Of a stretch of 64,000 nucleotides of DNA, positions 27,701-45,042 are shown piece after piece. This DNA is from Owenia fusiformis (taxonomy: Eukaryota; Annelida; Polychaeta; Sabellida; Oweniidae). The stretch spans positions 17,903,513 to 17,967,512 of the forward strand of contig CAIIXF020000004.1 in assembly GCA_903813345.2 (NCBI GenBank). Direction: 5' to 3'. A program made the translations under genes and the position numbers. Every line of letters begins with the position of its first letter. Position 1 is the stretch's first letter. The notes beneath the pieces are model-generated. The model was not told the DNA's origin. It saw only the letters and a list, made by a program, of their open reading frames with translations, and did no database searches.

Positions 27701-29216
27701 CCCCTAAAACCGAAAAGTGGGCCCTAATTTTGAAAATTTGAGGCCCATTTTCTTCAAAATTTGGCCTAAAATTAAAAAATAAGGCCTTAGAAGGCCCAAT
27801 AATGACCAAAAGGCCCACTTTTTGGGGCCTTTTTTTGGCCCAAAACTTTTTTGGGCCCAACTTTTTTTTCTGGGCCAACCTTAGGGGGGGGGGAGGGCCC
27901 CACGGGCCCCCCCCCCCCCCGGATCCGCCATAGTTATATACCTCGTCATTTGGGATATTATATAAGATATAGATAATCAGATTGCTATGGCCACATGACA
28001 TCAAATCTGTAAAATGGTAGATTATTTGAGTTATCAATGATTGCATTTTCTGACAAAAATTGAAATGGCAACCGAATTTAACTGAGCAGCCATCTTGAAA
28101 TTTCCTTCTTAAGCCTTCTTTATGTCCCTAAAGCATCAGCATATAAAATTTGAACCGAATCCGTCAACTGGCATTTGAGATGCCAAACATTACATTTTTA
28201 GGAAAAATGGCGGCCATTTTGAAATGAACACCCATATTGAAAATGCCCCATATATGTCCTTTGCTCAAAGAACATTAGCCTTTAACATTTGGACCAAATT
28301 CATAAATGGTATCTATGTTATCAAATATTACATTTTTATGAAAAATGGTTGCCATTTTGAAATTCGGTGGCTTTCTAGAATTTTTTTCTTAAAGGCCTAC
28401 TTTGCGTATTTTCAACCTTTTTGGGCAAAATAAACACAAACATTTGAATTTCATAATATGTCCAATGGATTGATAAGAACTTCATCTTTCATTCGACACC
28501 AAAAGCAGCTCAAACGGACAACATCAAAGCTTACATACAATGAATTATCAAAAAATATTTTCGATCTGTCTAGCTTTTTAAAAATATCAAGTTTTTATCA
28601 ATGTCATTGAAAATGGCGAAGTTGTTTGCATTACATGATACATTCATTTTTATAGAAGTGTCGCCATCTTTTAAATCAAGAGTAATTTAAAACATGCTCT
28701 TTATTTAACATATATATGCGTGCACTATTATGATCTCCGAACTTCAAATGCTGTTTTCTATGGGAGTTATTTTTCTTGGTTCAATATTAAAGCAAATCAA
28801 GCTTTGTGTCATATTTGAGTGAGTGTAGAAGTAACATGTTTCAATGATTATTTTTTTCCTATATTTTCTTCTTAATTAATTGTATAGTGGGCCTTTAAGC
28901 TGAAGACACACAGATATAAATATAACACTCAAAGAGCCAAATGGCCACATGATAAATTTCCAAGCATGCTCATAATCAGATCATATCTTAGCACTTGTCG
29001 GTCTATTCATTTGTATAAATTCCAGGTTCAATGGATGAATTGCATGATTTAATTACTGTTCCATTTTCAGGTTACCTCTACAGTGAATTAAGCAAACCAG
29101 TTGTTAGAGACAGAATCCTAGAACTCAGTACAAAATATTTCAAAGTTGATGAATCTAAACGACCTGTTATTACAGACGCAGAAGTTGCTTCATTTAGGAA
29201 GCTCCATGTTGATTAG
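12730..29216 (+). CDS. CRAL-TRIO domain protein (alpha-tocopherol-transfer-protein/clavesin-like)
   Basis: Seven exons: 12730-12925, 20719-20895 or -21000, 23134-23234, 23713-23814, 24412-24522, 27440-27560 and 29026-29216 (TAG). All have GT-AG borders and matching phases. Exon 1 encodes the start and the CRAL-TRIO N-terminal helix motif (LRTWIKEQPHL). Exon 2 encodes TTFLLQFLRRCKFS and a following helical segment. Exons 3-5 form the lipid-binding lobe (RFDVGKDILYNFHDY, EEETQ, VNGYVIFLDL, then AGHFVSAKIKER). Exon 6 has CLPREYLPDDYNG, matching the LP-x-EYGG region of TTPA. The predicted protein is about 332 residues with the shorter exon 2. The family are cytosolic carriers of tocopherol, retinaldehyde or phosphoinositides; the ligand here is unknown. 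Problem: the best exon 2 donor (AAA|GTAAGT after 21000) keeps phase and includes the expected DRYVIL strand but also an in-frame TGA at 20985-20987. The donor at 20895 avoids the stop but drops that strand. AATAAA lies at about 29321. Confidence 0.75.
12970..13170. mobile_element. Short MITE with GGGCGTAGCGC ends
   Basis: The left end CATGGGCGTAGCGC and right end GCGCTACGCCCATG are inverted repeats about 200 bp apart. There is no coding content. It sits 45 bp inside the first intron of the CRAL-TRIO gene. Confidence 0.75.
13690..14080. mobile_element. Fold-back element in first CRAL-TRIO intron
   Basis: The arms pair as TATGAATATTTAAAAACA with TGTTTTTAACAATTCATA, then GGGTTTATTGGAGTGATTTA and GCTGGGTTG with CAACCCAGTTAAATCACTTC and AGAAAACCC. 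The core holds no gene. The exact ends are uncertain. Confidence 0.6.
14081..16199. other. Intronic stretch, nothing recognised
   Basis: Part of the 7.8-kb first CRAL-TRIO intron. A 114-codon open frame at 14051-14395 has no recognisable domain or splice context and is not called. A short degenerate direct repeat (GCGGCCACGATGCCGATGGC-type) is at 14435-14490. Confidence 0.4.
16205..16490. repeat. Degenerate minisatellite based on GCCCCAGAAGGCT
   Basis: About ten irregularly spaced copies of GCCCCAGAAGGCT or near variants (CCCAGAAGGCTT, CCCAGAAGATCT, CCCATAAGGCTT) alternate with ATACARYCC spacers. The 69-codon open frame across it is a by-product of the repeat. Confidence 0.75.
16500..20718. 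other. Intronic stretch with dispersed motif copies
   Basis: The remainder of the first CRAL-TRIO intron. No exon was recognised. The motif CATGTCGATTTTCAC recurs at about 16895, 17166, 19082 and 19451, with a truncated variant at 19098. A diverged copy of the CCATNTTGAAAAT-type repeat seen at 28060-28440 lies at about 20510-20670. Confidence 0.45.
22221..23076. mobile_element. Fold-back element with CAGGGTGAGCCAAAA ends
   Basis: The left end GCAGGGTGAGCCAAAAAATG and right end CATTTTTTGCTCACCCGGTA are inverted repeats. The arms continue inward (AACTCAAACATC with CAGATGTCTGAGTTG; CAATTGAACCTTGTT with AACAAGGTTCAATTG). A 49-codon frame from 22449 in the core is not recognised. It is a mariner-type non-autonomous element by its ends, in CRAL-TRIO intron 2, ending about 57 bp before exon 3. 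Confidence 0.65.
24151..24385. mobile_element. Short mariner-like MITE next to CRAL-TRIO exon 5
   Basis: The left end TATACAGAGTGTCCAATAGA, leading to TCTCCCC, and right end GGGGAGAATATATTTATTTG, leading to ACACCCTATA, are inverted copies of one terminal repeat. It stops 26 bp before the acceptor of the exon at 24412. A second left-end copy (TACAGGGCGTCAAATAAATA) starts at about 24779. Confidence 0.7.
24660..27073. mobile_element. 2.4-kb composite element with CAGGGTGTCCCGAAAGT inverted ends
   Basis: The ends ATACAGGGTGTCCCGAAAGT and ACTTTCGGGACACCCTGTAT are inverted. Arms of more than 100 bp include TGTCTCCATAGTATGTGTCA / TGACACATACAGG...TATGGAGACA, AGTTACATTGATTTGCCAA / TTGGCAAATCAATGTAACTT and TTTAGTGTTTGGC / GCCAAACACTAAA. 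It is interrupted by another element end (from about 24779) and by a fold-back at 25180-25596. No intact transposase was found. It fills most of CRAL-TRIO intron 5. Confidence 0.65.
25180..25596. mobile_element. Nested fold-back element
   Basis: The left arm GGTTAGGGTAATTAAATTAG, followed by TTGTTTCTC, pairs with the right arm GAGAAACAACTAATTTAATT, followed by ACCCTGGCC. It lies wholly inside the 24660-27073 element and so inserted later. Confidence 0.65.
27637..27933. mobile_element. Small element with TGGCGGATCC inverted ends
   Basis: The left CAGTGGCGGATCCAGG and right CCGGATCCGCCATAG ends are inverted. The core is rich in runs of G on the left, runs of C on the right and repeated GGCCC blocks. 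The homopolymer runs make this stretch prone to assembly error. It lies 77 bp downstream of CRAL-TRIO exon 6. Confidence 0.65.
28060..28440. repeat. Diverged tandem copies of a GCCATTTTGAAAT-type repeat
   Basis: Three related units begin with GCAGCCATCTTGAAAT (28087), GCGGCCATTTTGAAAT (28209) and GTTGCCATTTTGAAAT (28348). Each is followed by similar text on lengths and 'GGACCAAAT / GAACCGAAT' segments. It is probably a SINE-like or degraded interspersed repeat with no coding role. Confidence 0.5.
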
Positions 29217-29326
29217 GAATATCAATAATTCAAATAATAGTGAAGGATTTGGAAAAAATAAGTAAATTTTATATTATTCTAGATTAATCTATGTAATTAA
29301 CGAATATTTGTTGACTAAAAAATAAA

Positions 29327-30887
29327 TGGCAATTTAGTTGATACTTTTATTATTTTTACGACCTGAAGTGTAATTCGATGTAATCGGGGAGATTTTTGAA
29401 GCAAACGTTTCAACTGTAAAAATAGACATGCATGGTATTGGGTTATTTCTAGAGATCATTACAGACACACACCCTTTTCATCTTCACCACCAACGGGGAG
29501 GTGTGTAGTGGGGGGGGGTCACAGGGGCTTTAGCAAGACTAATAGGTACCTTTTTTATCTGCACTTGATTCTACTTCTTACTTCTTTAATAAGATAACAA
29601 ATATTTTCAAAATGAAAAATAAGCAAAATCAAATTAGCTTATTAACACAGTGCACACAACAGTTGTTTTCATTGAAGGTAAAAATTAATCATTATCTATT
29701 TAGTTTATTTTAGTTTCGAGGCAATCACACCGAAGTCGTGTTTTCCAAACAGTTGAATAGTTATTAATAAGTTTATTGGTCTCTTGAACATCTAAGGTAC
29801 ATCGAGATATAAGTCCAATAAAGCAAATAACAAATAAAAAATTCATGTACATGCATGACAAAACATAATAATTACAATCTAATTTTAAAATCACTAAGTA
29901 CTAAGTAGCATAAAATGATTTTGTTTAACAACTCTTTTGTAATATTATGAACTCTGATTTTTCCAAACAGTATATAGAGTAAACCAATTACATCATTCAC
30001 ATGAACATCTCAAACTGAGCAGTAGGTTCAATTCTTTGGGTTCAATAAAATGCTACTGTAGAATAAAACATAGATAAGTAAAGACCAAAACGTAAGTATG
30101 GGTATCTCACAATTTCATCCCATGCATGTTCTGTGCCTTTGGGGTTCGTCTTCACTTAAGCCCGGACTTAAGCCCGATCCAGAATGGTCTTACCCGTCCA
30201 TATTACTACACGCCATCTTTTAAGCACCGAGTCTTGTATTTTTCGAAACACTGGACGTAGATTCAACTTAAAGAGGGCAGCACTGGATTTACGTTTTTGG
30301 ATTTTCAGCAACGCATTCAGTTACTCAGGCCGACATGACCTTAAGTGTAATTGTAATTAGTTACTATTTTATTGAATTTTATTTTGAGTTGTTTTTATTG
30401 CTCATCTCTCTGTATGAGGCAGCTTGGGTTCTGCAATATTGCATGCTAATGTTTGTTAAAAATATTTAATATACAGGGTCATATCATTCCCTGTCATGCC
30501 TACTCTCTATAAATCCCCAATTCTTTATTTCTGGAAAACTAAAGAGTTTTAGTGTATATGTTTTTGAAGTGACTATTAAGATACGTACCATAATCTAGTA
30601 TTAAAAGTCCACCCCGGACATTCAATTCTAGCAACCGGACTAAAATACCAGTCTATCGGACTATGTGCTGCACGGGTCTATATTTACGATGACACCGTTT
30701 GAAAGATGATAAGTGCTTTCAATATCCAGAGGCCTTTTTTAATTTCTGTTAATGTTTCTTGAAAGACGGACAGCATTTACACCTAATAGCAATTGTTTCA
30801 AATACTATCTAGTGAATCAAGACAGGACGTGAATCTAAGTGTTATATTTTCTATATAAATGAAGTATTTATAATTGTAGGACTAGGA
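29327..30887. other. Intergenic stretch, nothing recognised
   Basis: It separates the 3' end of the CRAL-TRIO gene (plus) from the 3' end of the second sulfotransferase (minus). No exon or structured repeat was found. Confidence 0.45.
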
Positions 30888-32003
30888 CTAAATAATATTC
30901 TGTTTTGGTCTTAAAATATACTCTATATACTGTGTTGAAGGTAGGAGCATGCGATGACACAAATAGTCCTCGGAATCGGAGTCCTCTTTTATGACAGATT
31001 GAATATATTCATCTGAAAGTCCTAAACTTTCTGATGTGTACCTGCATCTATTTTGTAAATTATTTAGCATTGCATCAAATTTTCTAAATTTGTCATCAAA
31101 GCTCTTTCCCATTGCGCTAATTTTTCGCCAAAGAGTTTTGTTAAAGAATTCAAACATTGCATAATCCAATGGACTATAGATTCGATAGTTTCTTTCTGCG
31201 AGTGCCATGTTTGTAGTGTGTTCAAAACTAGTTGTTGATTTTTCCCCTAGTTGTCCGTCAGTAGATACTTTATGGGAGACATATAGCATATCCTCCATTG
31301 ACCAGCAGAGGAGCTCGCCTAGCAGCACAATCGATTCCTTCATATGATCAGTTATCAGAATCAAATTAAACTTAGAATCGACATGTAAAATAAATTCTTC
31401 TATTCCCTTAGGTGTCGCACCTTTATCCAATGCTCCATAAAAAGAGGATTGACGATTTTGGCGAACTTTAAGATCTGGATACTTCCAGGGATTTTCTTCA
31501 AAATCTGCCAAAGAAACGTTTACCCCTTTTTTGGTGATGCCCTTTTCGGCATAATTATAATATGATTTGAGGTACCCCATAGGGTTGCGTAGCACCCCGA
31601 TATATAGAGTGTCTCTCGGCATTAACTGCTTCATAAACTTTTCATAAAAGTGTACATGATTTACAATCAAGTTGACAGCATCACCGATGTGGTCCCTTAT
31701 ATCCGAAGCATCAATACTAGGGATCCCAGCTCTTGGGAGTAGGAAACTTAGATTATGTTTTTCACCATACCTTTGAAATATGTTTGTAATCGTTGAGCCA
31801 CCGCATTTTGGAACTTTGATGAAGACAATATTTCTAGCTGGTGTACACTTTCCTCTTCTTGTAGTTGATCCAAAATGTCCATATGTGGAATGGATAGATT
31901 TAACCACATTGACGTCGGCATCAAATAAGCATCCAAGAAGATATAAGAACAGAAATGTTGCACCCAGAAGGAGAAAGATCCTAATTTGAGTCAAGTTTGC
32001 CAT
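30888..32003 (-). CDS. Galactose-3-O-sulfotransferase-like protein, copy 2 (shortened C-terminus)
   Basis: A single-exon frame of 371 codons, closely similar along its length to the gene at 9042-10211. It has the same hydrophobic signal anchor, 5'-phosphosulfate loop (VFIKVPKCGGSTI), 3'-phosphate segment (YIGVLRNP then YLKSYYNYAE) and C-terminal block (SDSEDYLCHRMLLPS). Differences: a five-residue insertion (within STTRRGKCTP) ahead of the PAPS loop, a two-residue deletion in the anchor, scattered substitutions, and a stop directly after RPKQNII where copy 1 continues for about 20 residues (ILCRSFKECRILTDK and onward). The core catalytic motifs are intact, so it may still be functional. The lost tail contains a cysteine of copy 1 and could affect folding. 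The reaction inferred is PAPS-dependent sulfation of galactose in the Golgi, as for copy 1. Confidence 0.75.
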   Translation of the reverse strand: MANLTQIRIFLLLGATFLFLYLLGCLFDADVNVVKSIHSTYGHFGSTTRRGKCTPARNIVFIKVPKCGGSTITNIFQRYGEKHNLSFLLPRAGIPSIDASDIRDHIGDAVNLIVNHVHFYEKFMKQLMPRDTLYIGVLRNPMGYLKSYYNYAEKGITKKGVNVSLADFEENPWKYPDLKVRQNRQSSFYGALDKGATPKGIEEFILHVDSKFNLILITDHMKESIVLLGELLCWSMEDMLYVSHKVSTDGQLGEKSTTSFEHTTNMALAERNYRIYSPLDYAMFEFFNKTLWRKISAMGKSFDDKFRKFDAMLNNLQNRCRYTSESLGLSDEYIQSVIKEDSDSEDYLCHRMLLPSTQYIEYILRPKQNII

Positions 32004-33390
32004 TATTCAGTCGGTTATAGTAAATGTACATGGCGTTTAACACATGACGTTTAAAACCTAAGTATATTTCTTCTTCTGTCCAAAGATGTGAAAAGAGTAG
32101 CTCTATTTACATTACATTTAGCTAGACTTCAATGGTGAAAATAATGCTATATCATTATCATATTTTCTAAATGTGATGATGATAAGGCGATGTTTTAAAA
32201 GTCAACGTCATATTTACTATGTACTCAAAAGTGAAATCACATTTTTGATATTGTGTAAATCCATCGCTTTTACATCCATAAGCTATCCATAAAATGTAAT
32301 ATATACTTCTCATAAATTACGTATATGTTGTTTAGCTTTCAATTTCAAATTAGTGTACTTTCTTTCTAATCTCCTTTATATACAGCTGATCAACACACTT
32401 GGAATCAATGCTAAGCAGACGTACTAGAAACTTAGGATAGTTCACATGCGGCTGAGATTATTTCGCGATTTCTGTTTAGTTCTTAGTTTGAAGTCGGCAT
32501 TTTCGCCTCCACTTTTTTAGAAAGGGTGTGTAAAACGATAAAAATTTAAGTCACGAATATACTTGAAATATATGCTATGTTCAACTAATAAATATGCAAG
32601 AATTGTAAAAATGAAATCATAAGTTTTCTCCTCATATTTTGTTCCTGCTATAATCATTGTTAACTTAGATTTCCCCCTTTTGCAATTATATTACTCGCCA
32701 TGTAATTTATAGCTTTCTCAGGATCAAGTTCAAGTTGATTTATAAAAGTGTTAAACAGACAGACAAACACACATTGCATCAAAGGAAGATGTTTCGAACA
32801 AATGTACGAACTTAAGACGCTTGTGGATATTCTGAGTGACTTTTTAACTAAGGAGACAAAGACTTTTAGCAAAATTGCACCCATGATGTTTTTTTGATGC
32901 CAGGTTATAACTTCCATCTGCAGGAGATGTTATGTGAGCTTATGTGACCACGAGGCATTAGCCTATTGAATCCCCATCTGTCAACTGGTATCTTAGAAGA
33001 ACCGTAGGAACAAAGGAACCGAAGAAGGGAGGGACGGACGGACTGACGACTTTGCTATATCCCTCACGAGGCTACGTTCTGTGGCATAATTAGGCTAAAT
33101 ATAGGGATCTCAATTCTTAATTTGGGTAACTTGGTAATTCTGGATTAGTCGCAGTATAAAATATTTCACGTACAATAGGTGCGAAGGATTGATATTTCAA
33201 TACATGACATAGCCGGGTCTAGGTTGGAGACATCCGACATTAAATCTATTTCCACATGACACTAGGGAATTATCTGGTGTCACATCCAAATCATAATTAT
33301 AAATTAAGGCATGAGTTACATTTTGTCATGATCACCGTTTATATTCGTCATACCACAGTTAAGTGGCCCATCCGCAGCAAAATATCATTG
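32004..33390. other. Intergenic stretch with sulfotransferase 5' flank
   Basis: The first 300 bp or so resemble the 5' flank of the other sulfotransferase copy, so the duplication included upstream sequence. At 32990-33065 an interspersed-repeat-like tail (GGGACGGACGGACTGACGAC) ends in CCCTCACGAGGCTACG. No gene was recognised. Confidence 0.45.
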
Positions 33391-33792
33391 TCTCCCGTAG
33401 GAGAACCCTCCCCGGGACTATTGTCTCCCGTAGGAGAACCCTCCCCGGGACCATTGTCTCCCGTAGGAGAACCCTCCCCGGGACCATTGTCTCCCGTAGG
33501 AGAACCCTCCCCGGGACCATTGTCTCCCGTAGGAGAACCCTCCCCGGGACCATTGTCTCCCGTAGGAAAACCCTCCCCGGGACCATTGTCTCCCGTAGGA
33601 GAACCCTCCCCGGGACCATTGTCTCCCGTAGGAGAACCCTCCCCGGGACCATTGTCTCCCGTAGGAGAACCCTCCCCGGGACCATTGTCTCCCGTAGGAG
33701 AACCCTCCCCGGGACCATTGTCTCCCGTAGGAGAACCATCCCCGAGGAACAATTGTCTCCCGTAGGAGAACCATCCCCGAGGAACAATTGCA
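33388..33792. repeat. 33-bp minisatellite, 12 copies
   Basis: The unit is TCTCCCGTAGGAGAACCCTC followed by CCCGGGACCATTG. Eleven copies start every 33 bp from 33391 to 33721, and a twelfth starts at 33756 after a 35-bp unit. The last two copies carry CCATCCCCGAGGAAC instead of CCCTCCCCGGGACC, and copy 6 has a G-to-A change. Because 33 is a multiple of three and the unit lacks stops in most frames, several long open frames cross it on both strands; I treat them as artefacts. It lies 12 bp before the fold-back element at 33804. Confidence 0.95.
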
Positions 33793-33803
33793 GATAAACA
33801 TTG

Positions 33804-33987
33804 AGCTTGTATTCGCGAATGCAACTAACGCCTGTCGGCTACCGGATTAACTTATTATTTTAATACCAACTCCTTTATTTATGAATGGAATAGTGGCAGG
33901 CACTTTTCATATTTAAATGAGTTGCCTATAAAATACTAGGTTAATCCGGTAGCCGACAGGAGTTGGTTGCATTCGCAAATATAAGTT
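33804..33987. mobile_element. MITE, family with GCTTGTATTCGCGAATGCAA ends (copy 1)
   Basis: The left end AGCTTGTATTCGCGAATGCA and right end GCATTCGCAAATATAAGTT are inverted, followed inward by CCTGTCGGCTACCGGATTAA and its complement TTAATCCGGTAGCCGACAGG. It is about 184 bp and non-coding. The same terminal sequence occurs at 56545-56916. Confidence 0.8.
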
Positions 33988-34365
33988 AATTAAGTTATCC
34001 AATAAAAAACTCCCCTAAGTATGAATTACATATCAATCAAGACGAGGAAATACCTCAGAATTCATAGATGAATTTATCTCATGTAAATAACCTCAAGTTC
34101 ATCTTTTATGAGGTTACAGTATGCTTATCCTGGGGTACTCCCCTCATAGAAACTCATAGAACATCGGGAGTGTAAGGAATTACTAGAACAGCGAAAACAA
34201 CATATTATACTATAAACTTCCGGGTTGTGAAAAAACATAGGTATAGTTCATATTGATAAAATCACTCTCATTTCGAAGTAAACGAGTAGCCTGTCACAGT
34301 CACCTATTCCAGCGGATCATCCTGATTTAGAAGTGCAACAGAACCCTTTGTCGGGAATTGCTAAC

Positions 34366-41589
<7,224 letters not shown>

Positions 41590-42002
41590 GGCAATGTATA
41601 TTGCCATACAACAATTTGTAAATAGCTGAAGAATAGCCAGGGACGGTTATCATTGCTTGCCATATCGTACATTCCTCAAACAACCTGTTTTTATAAACAT
41701 TGTCTTTAGAAACTTTTATTTTGTACGGCCAAGGAGTGTTTTGTCAAAATTATGTGTTCAAAAAACTTTCTTTTTTGTACTGCTGACTGAGACTTATTTA
41801 CTGTACGATATATGTAAAACTAATTGTACCTAAATACACAATTAGGCAGGTTATGGGTCTCTACTTAATGAAATAAGTTTGAGGCAGATTTAAAGATTGA
41901 TGAAACCATATATCCGTATGCTTGCAAATGCATACTATGTAAGAAGTGTACAAATTAATATGTGTCTAGAAGTGTTAGTAGTAGATAGCCAACAAGGACA
42001 TG

Positions 42003-43665
42003 CTCACAGTTTCAAGACAACCCATCCCAAGACAACTCATCCCTAAGACAACTCATCCCAAGACATCTCATCCCCAAGACAACTCATCCCAAGACATATC
42101 ATCCCTAAGACAACTCATCCCAAGACAACTCATCCCTAAGACAACTCATCCAAAGACATCTCATCCCTAAGACAACTCATCCCAAGACATCTCATCCCTA
42201 AGACAACTCATCCCAAGACAACTCATCCCTAAGACAACTCATCCCAAGACATCTCATCCCTAAGAAAACTCATCCCAAGACAACTCATCCCAAGACATCT
42301 CATCCCTAAGACAACTCATCCCAAGACAACTCATCCCTAAGACAACTCATCCCAAGACAACTCATCCCTAAGACAACTCATCCGAAGACAACTTATCCCC
42401 AAGACATCTCATCCCAAGACATCTCGTCCCAAGACAACTCATCCCAAGACAACTCATCCCAAAGACAACTCATCCCTCATACACCTCATCCCTAAGACAA
42501 CCCATCCCAAGACAACTCAGCCCAAGACAACTCATCCCAAGACATCTCATCCCAAGACAACTCATCCCAAAGACAACTCATCCCTCATACACCTCATCCT
42601 TAAGAAAACTCATCCCAGAGACAACTCATCCCTAATACATCTCATCCCAAGACATCTCATCCCTAAGACAACTCATCCAAGGACATCTCATCCGAAGGCA
42701 TCTCATCCCAAGACAATTCATCCCTAATACACCTCATCCCTAAGACAACTCATCCAAAGACATCTCATCCCCAAGACAACTCATCCCAAGACATCTAATC
42801 CCAAGACAACTCATCCCAAGACATCTAATCCCATGACAACTCATCCCCAAGACATCTCATCCCAAGACAACTAATCCCAAGACATCTTGTCCCAAAGACA
42901 ACCCATCTCTAAACAACTCATCTCTAAGACAATTCATCCCACAACAACTCATCCCTAAGACAACTCATCCAAAAGACAGCTCATCCCTCCCTTAGACAAC
43001 TCATCCCTCCCTTAGACAACTCATCCCTACAACAACTCATCCCTAAGACAACTCATCCAAAAGACAGCTCATCCCCCCCTTAGACAACTCATCCCTCCCT
43101 TAGACAACTCATCCCTACAACAACTCATCCCTAAGACAACTCATCCAAAAGACAGCTCATCCCTTCCTTAGACAACTCATCCCTCCCTTAGACAACTCAT
43201 CCCTACAACAACTCATCCCTAAGACAACTCATCCAAAAGACAGCTCATCCCTCCCTTAGACAACTCATCCCTTCCTTAGACAACTCATCCCTACAACAAC
43301 TCATCCCTAAGACAACTCATCCAAAAGACAGCTCATCCCTCCCTTAGACAAGTCATCCCTCCCTTAGACAACTCATCCCTAAGACAACTCATCCAAAAGA
43401 CAGCTCATCCCTCCCTTAGACAACTCATCCCTCCCTTAGACAACTCATCCCTCCCTTAGACAACTCATCCCTAAGACAACTCATCCAAAAGACAGCTCAT
43501 CCCTCCCTTAGACAACTCATCCCTACAACAACTCATCCCTAAGACAACTCATCCAAAAGACAGCTCATCCCTCCCTTAGACAACTCATCCCTCCCTTAGA
43601 CAACTCATCCCTACAACAACTCATCCAAAAGACAGCTCATCCCTCCCTTAGACAACTCATCCCAT
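42003..43665. repeat. Short-unit satellite (GACAACTCATCCCTAA), with 88-bp higher-order part
   Basis: Over 100 copies of a 15-17-bp unit, GACAACTCATCCCTAA / GACATCTCATCCCA. From about 42970 to 43650 the units form a larger repeat marked by CCAAAAGACAGCTCATCC at 42969, 43057, 43145, 43233 and 43321 (88-bp spacing), then at shorter, irregular spacing. It lies 400 bp after the LC3 stop codon and is non-coding. Confidence 0.95.
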
Positions 43666-44873
43666 GCTCACCATGACAGTGCACCACAACTATGCACCAT
43701 GACTAACTCTGTTATGCAATAACATATTTTTAAAGTCTTTAAATAAATCAAAAGATAACAAAAGCATTAATTATCAAAAACAACTGCCATGAACCGTCTG
43801 AATGTACATATAAGTGTATAGCCACTTTTAACACATCTCGTTCACGTTGGACATGGGCAGTAACAATTTAAAGATGGCTGAATTATTTCTACAACTGAGA
43901 TTTTTAAATACTAGAAATATATTTTAAAGCTCTCTAAAAGTAGATTATTTTTCAAAAATATATTTTAATATATATATTCTTATCTGTTGTATTGAGTACA
44001 TGTATTGTATTGTATTGCTTTATTTCCTTCATATTGAAGATTTACAACATTTAATTAAGAGTAAATTATATTTGTCAACAAGATACAACAGAGTACCCCC
44101 CTTAACTGTAGAAGATATTTATAGACGTTTGAGAATTTTCTTCATCCTAGATATGTAGTCATGTTTTCTTCAATTGTCAGCATTAATGATGGTGGATCTT
44201 ACTCATCGTATTGTGTCTTACAGTGGCCCCATATAGTTTCAAAATAATCTATTTCTGTTAATTGTATTCCATGACTTAAAAAGTTGTGTAAGGCAGTTGT
44301 TAGCCTTTTATTTGAGAAATATTTGTATTTCCCAAAGTGATCTAAAAGTAACATGGATCTCATAAGTTGGCAGCATTATATATGAATATTATAACATTAT
44401 ATAACACTGCCCTTAATAACTAAGACAGCTCCCAATATATAGAGCACTGTACTTTAGCTCCTATAGAGCTATACATTAATTGTATCAACGTTGGTGCTAT
44501 TTTTGAATCAAGATATCAAAATTAATTTAAGTCTTTTTCGTCTTCAATCTTCAATTTTTGGTGGCAAAAAGTTTGTTTAACAATACAACGACAAAAAATT
44601 CATGATGTAATTTATATATTTCTAAAACATATATCATAGTAGTACATTATTATTTTAATCCCAACAACCAGCAATTACTTTTCCGTAACCAATATGTAAT
44701 GGAATTAAATACATAATAATTGTAAAAATAAATATTACATATAAAATATAGTAATTTGTGTCAACATCTCAGTTTGCATTTTAACTTTACACTCAGTCAA
44801 TATAAATACACTTAAAAGTAATCTTCTTAGATACTTCTGAACTAAAAAAATAAGATAATAGACGTGGCATCTA
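43666..44873. other. Intergenic stretch, nothing recognised
   Basis: AT-rich sequence. A TGTATTGTATTGCTTTATTT segment at about 44008 resembles tails of invertebrate interspersed repeats, but no element could be delimited. Confidence 0.4.
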
Positions 44874-45042
44874 TTGATCCATCAGAGAAACTATAATATA
44901 TTGTCTAGATTGATGATGTCATTGGTTGTAGCTAGCAAACTGTCAATGCAAAAATAGTATTAACTTATTGCTAATTTTGAACAATTACAACCTATGACAT
45001 CATCAATCTAGCCAATATATTGTAGTTTCTCTGATGGATCAA
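44874..45042. mobile_element. Fold-back MITE, 169 bp
   Basis: The arms of about 57 bp are near-perfect inverted repeats. The left is TTGATCCATCAGAGAAACTA then TAATATATTG, GATTGATGATGTCAT and GGTTGTA; the right is the complement. The loop is about 55 bp. It is non-coding. Confidence 0.85.

Noticed and set aside
33256-33824. Several open frames of 127-169 codons on both strands encoding short peptide repeats
   Set aside because: They are produced by the 33-bp array, whose unit is a multiple of three and lacks stops in most frames. There is no splice context, and long frames occur on both strands at once.
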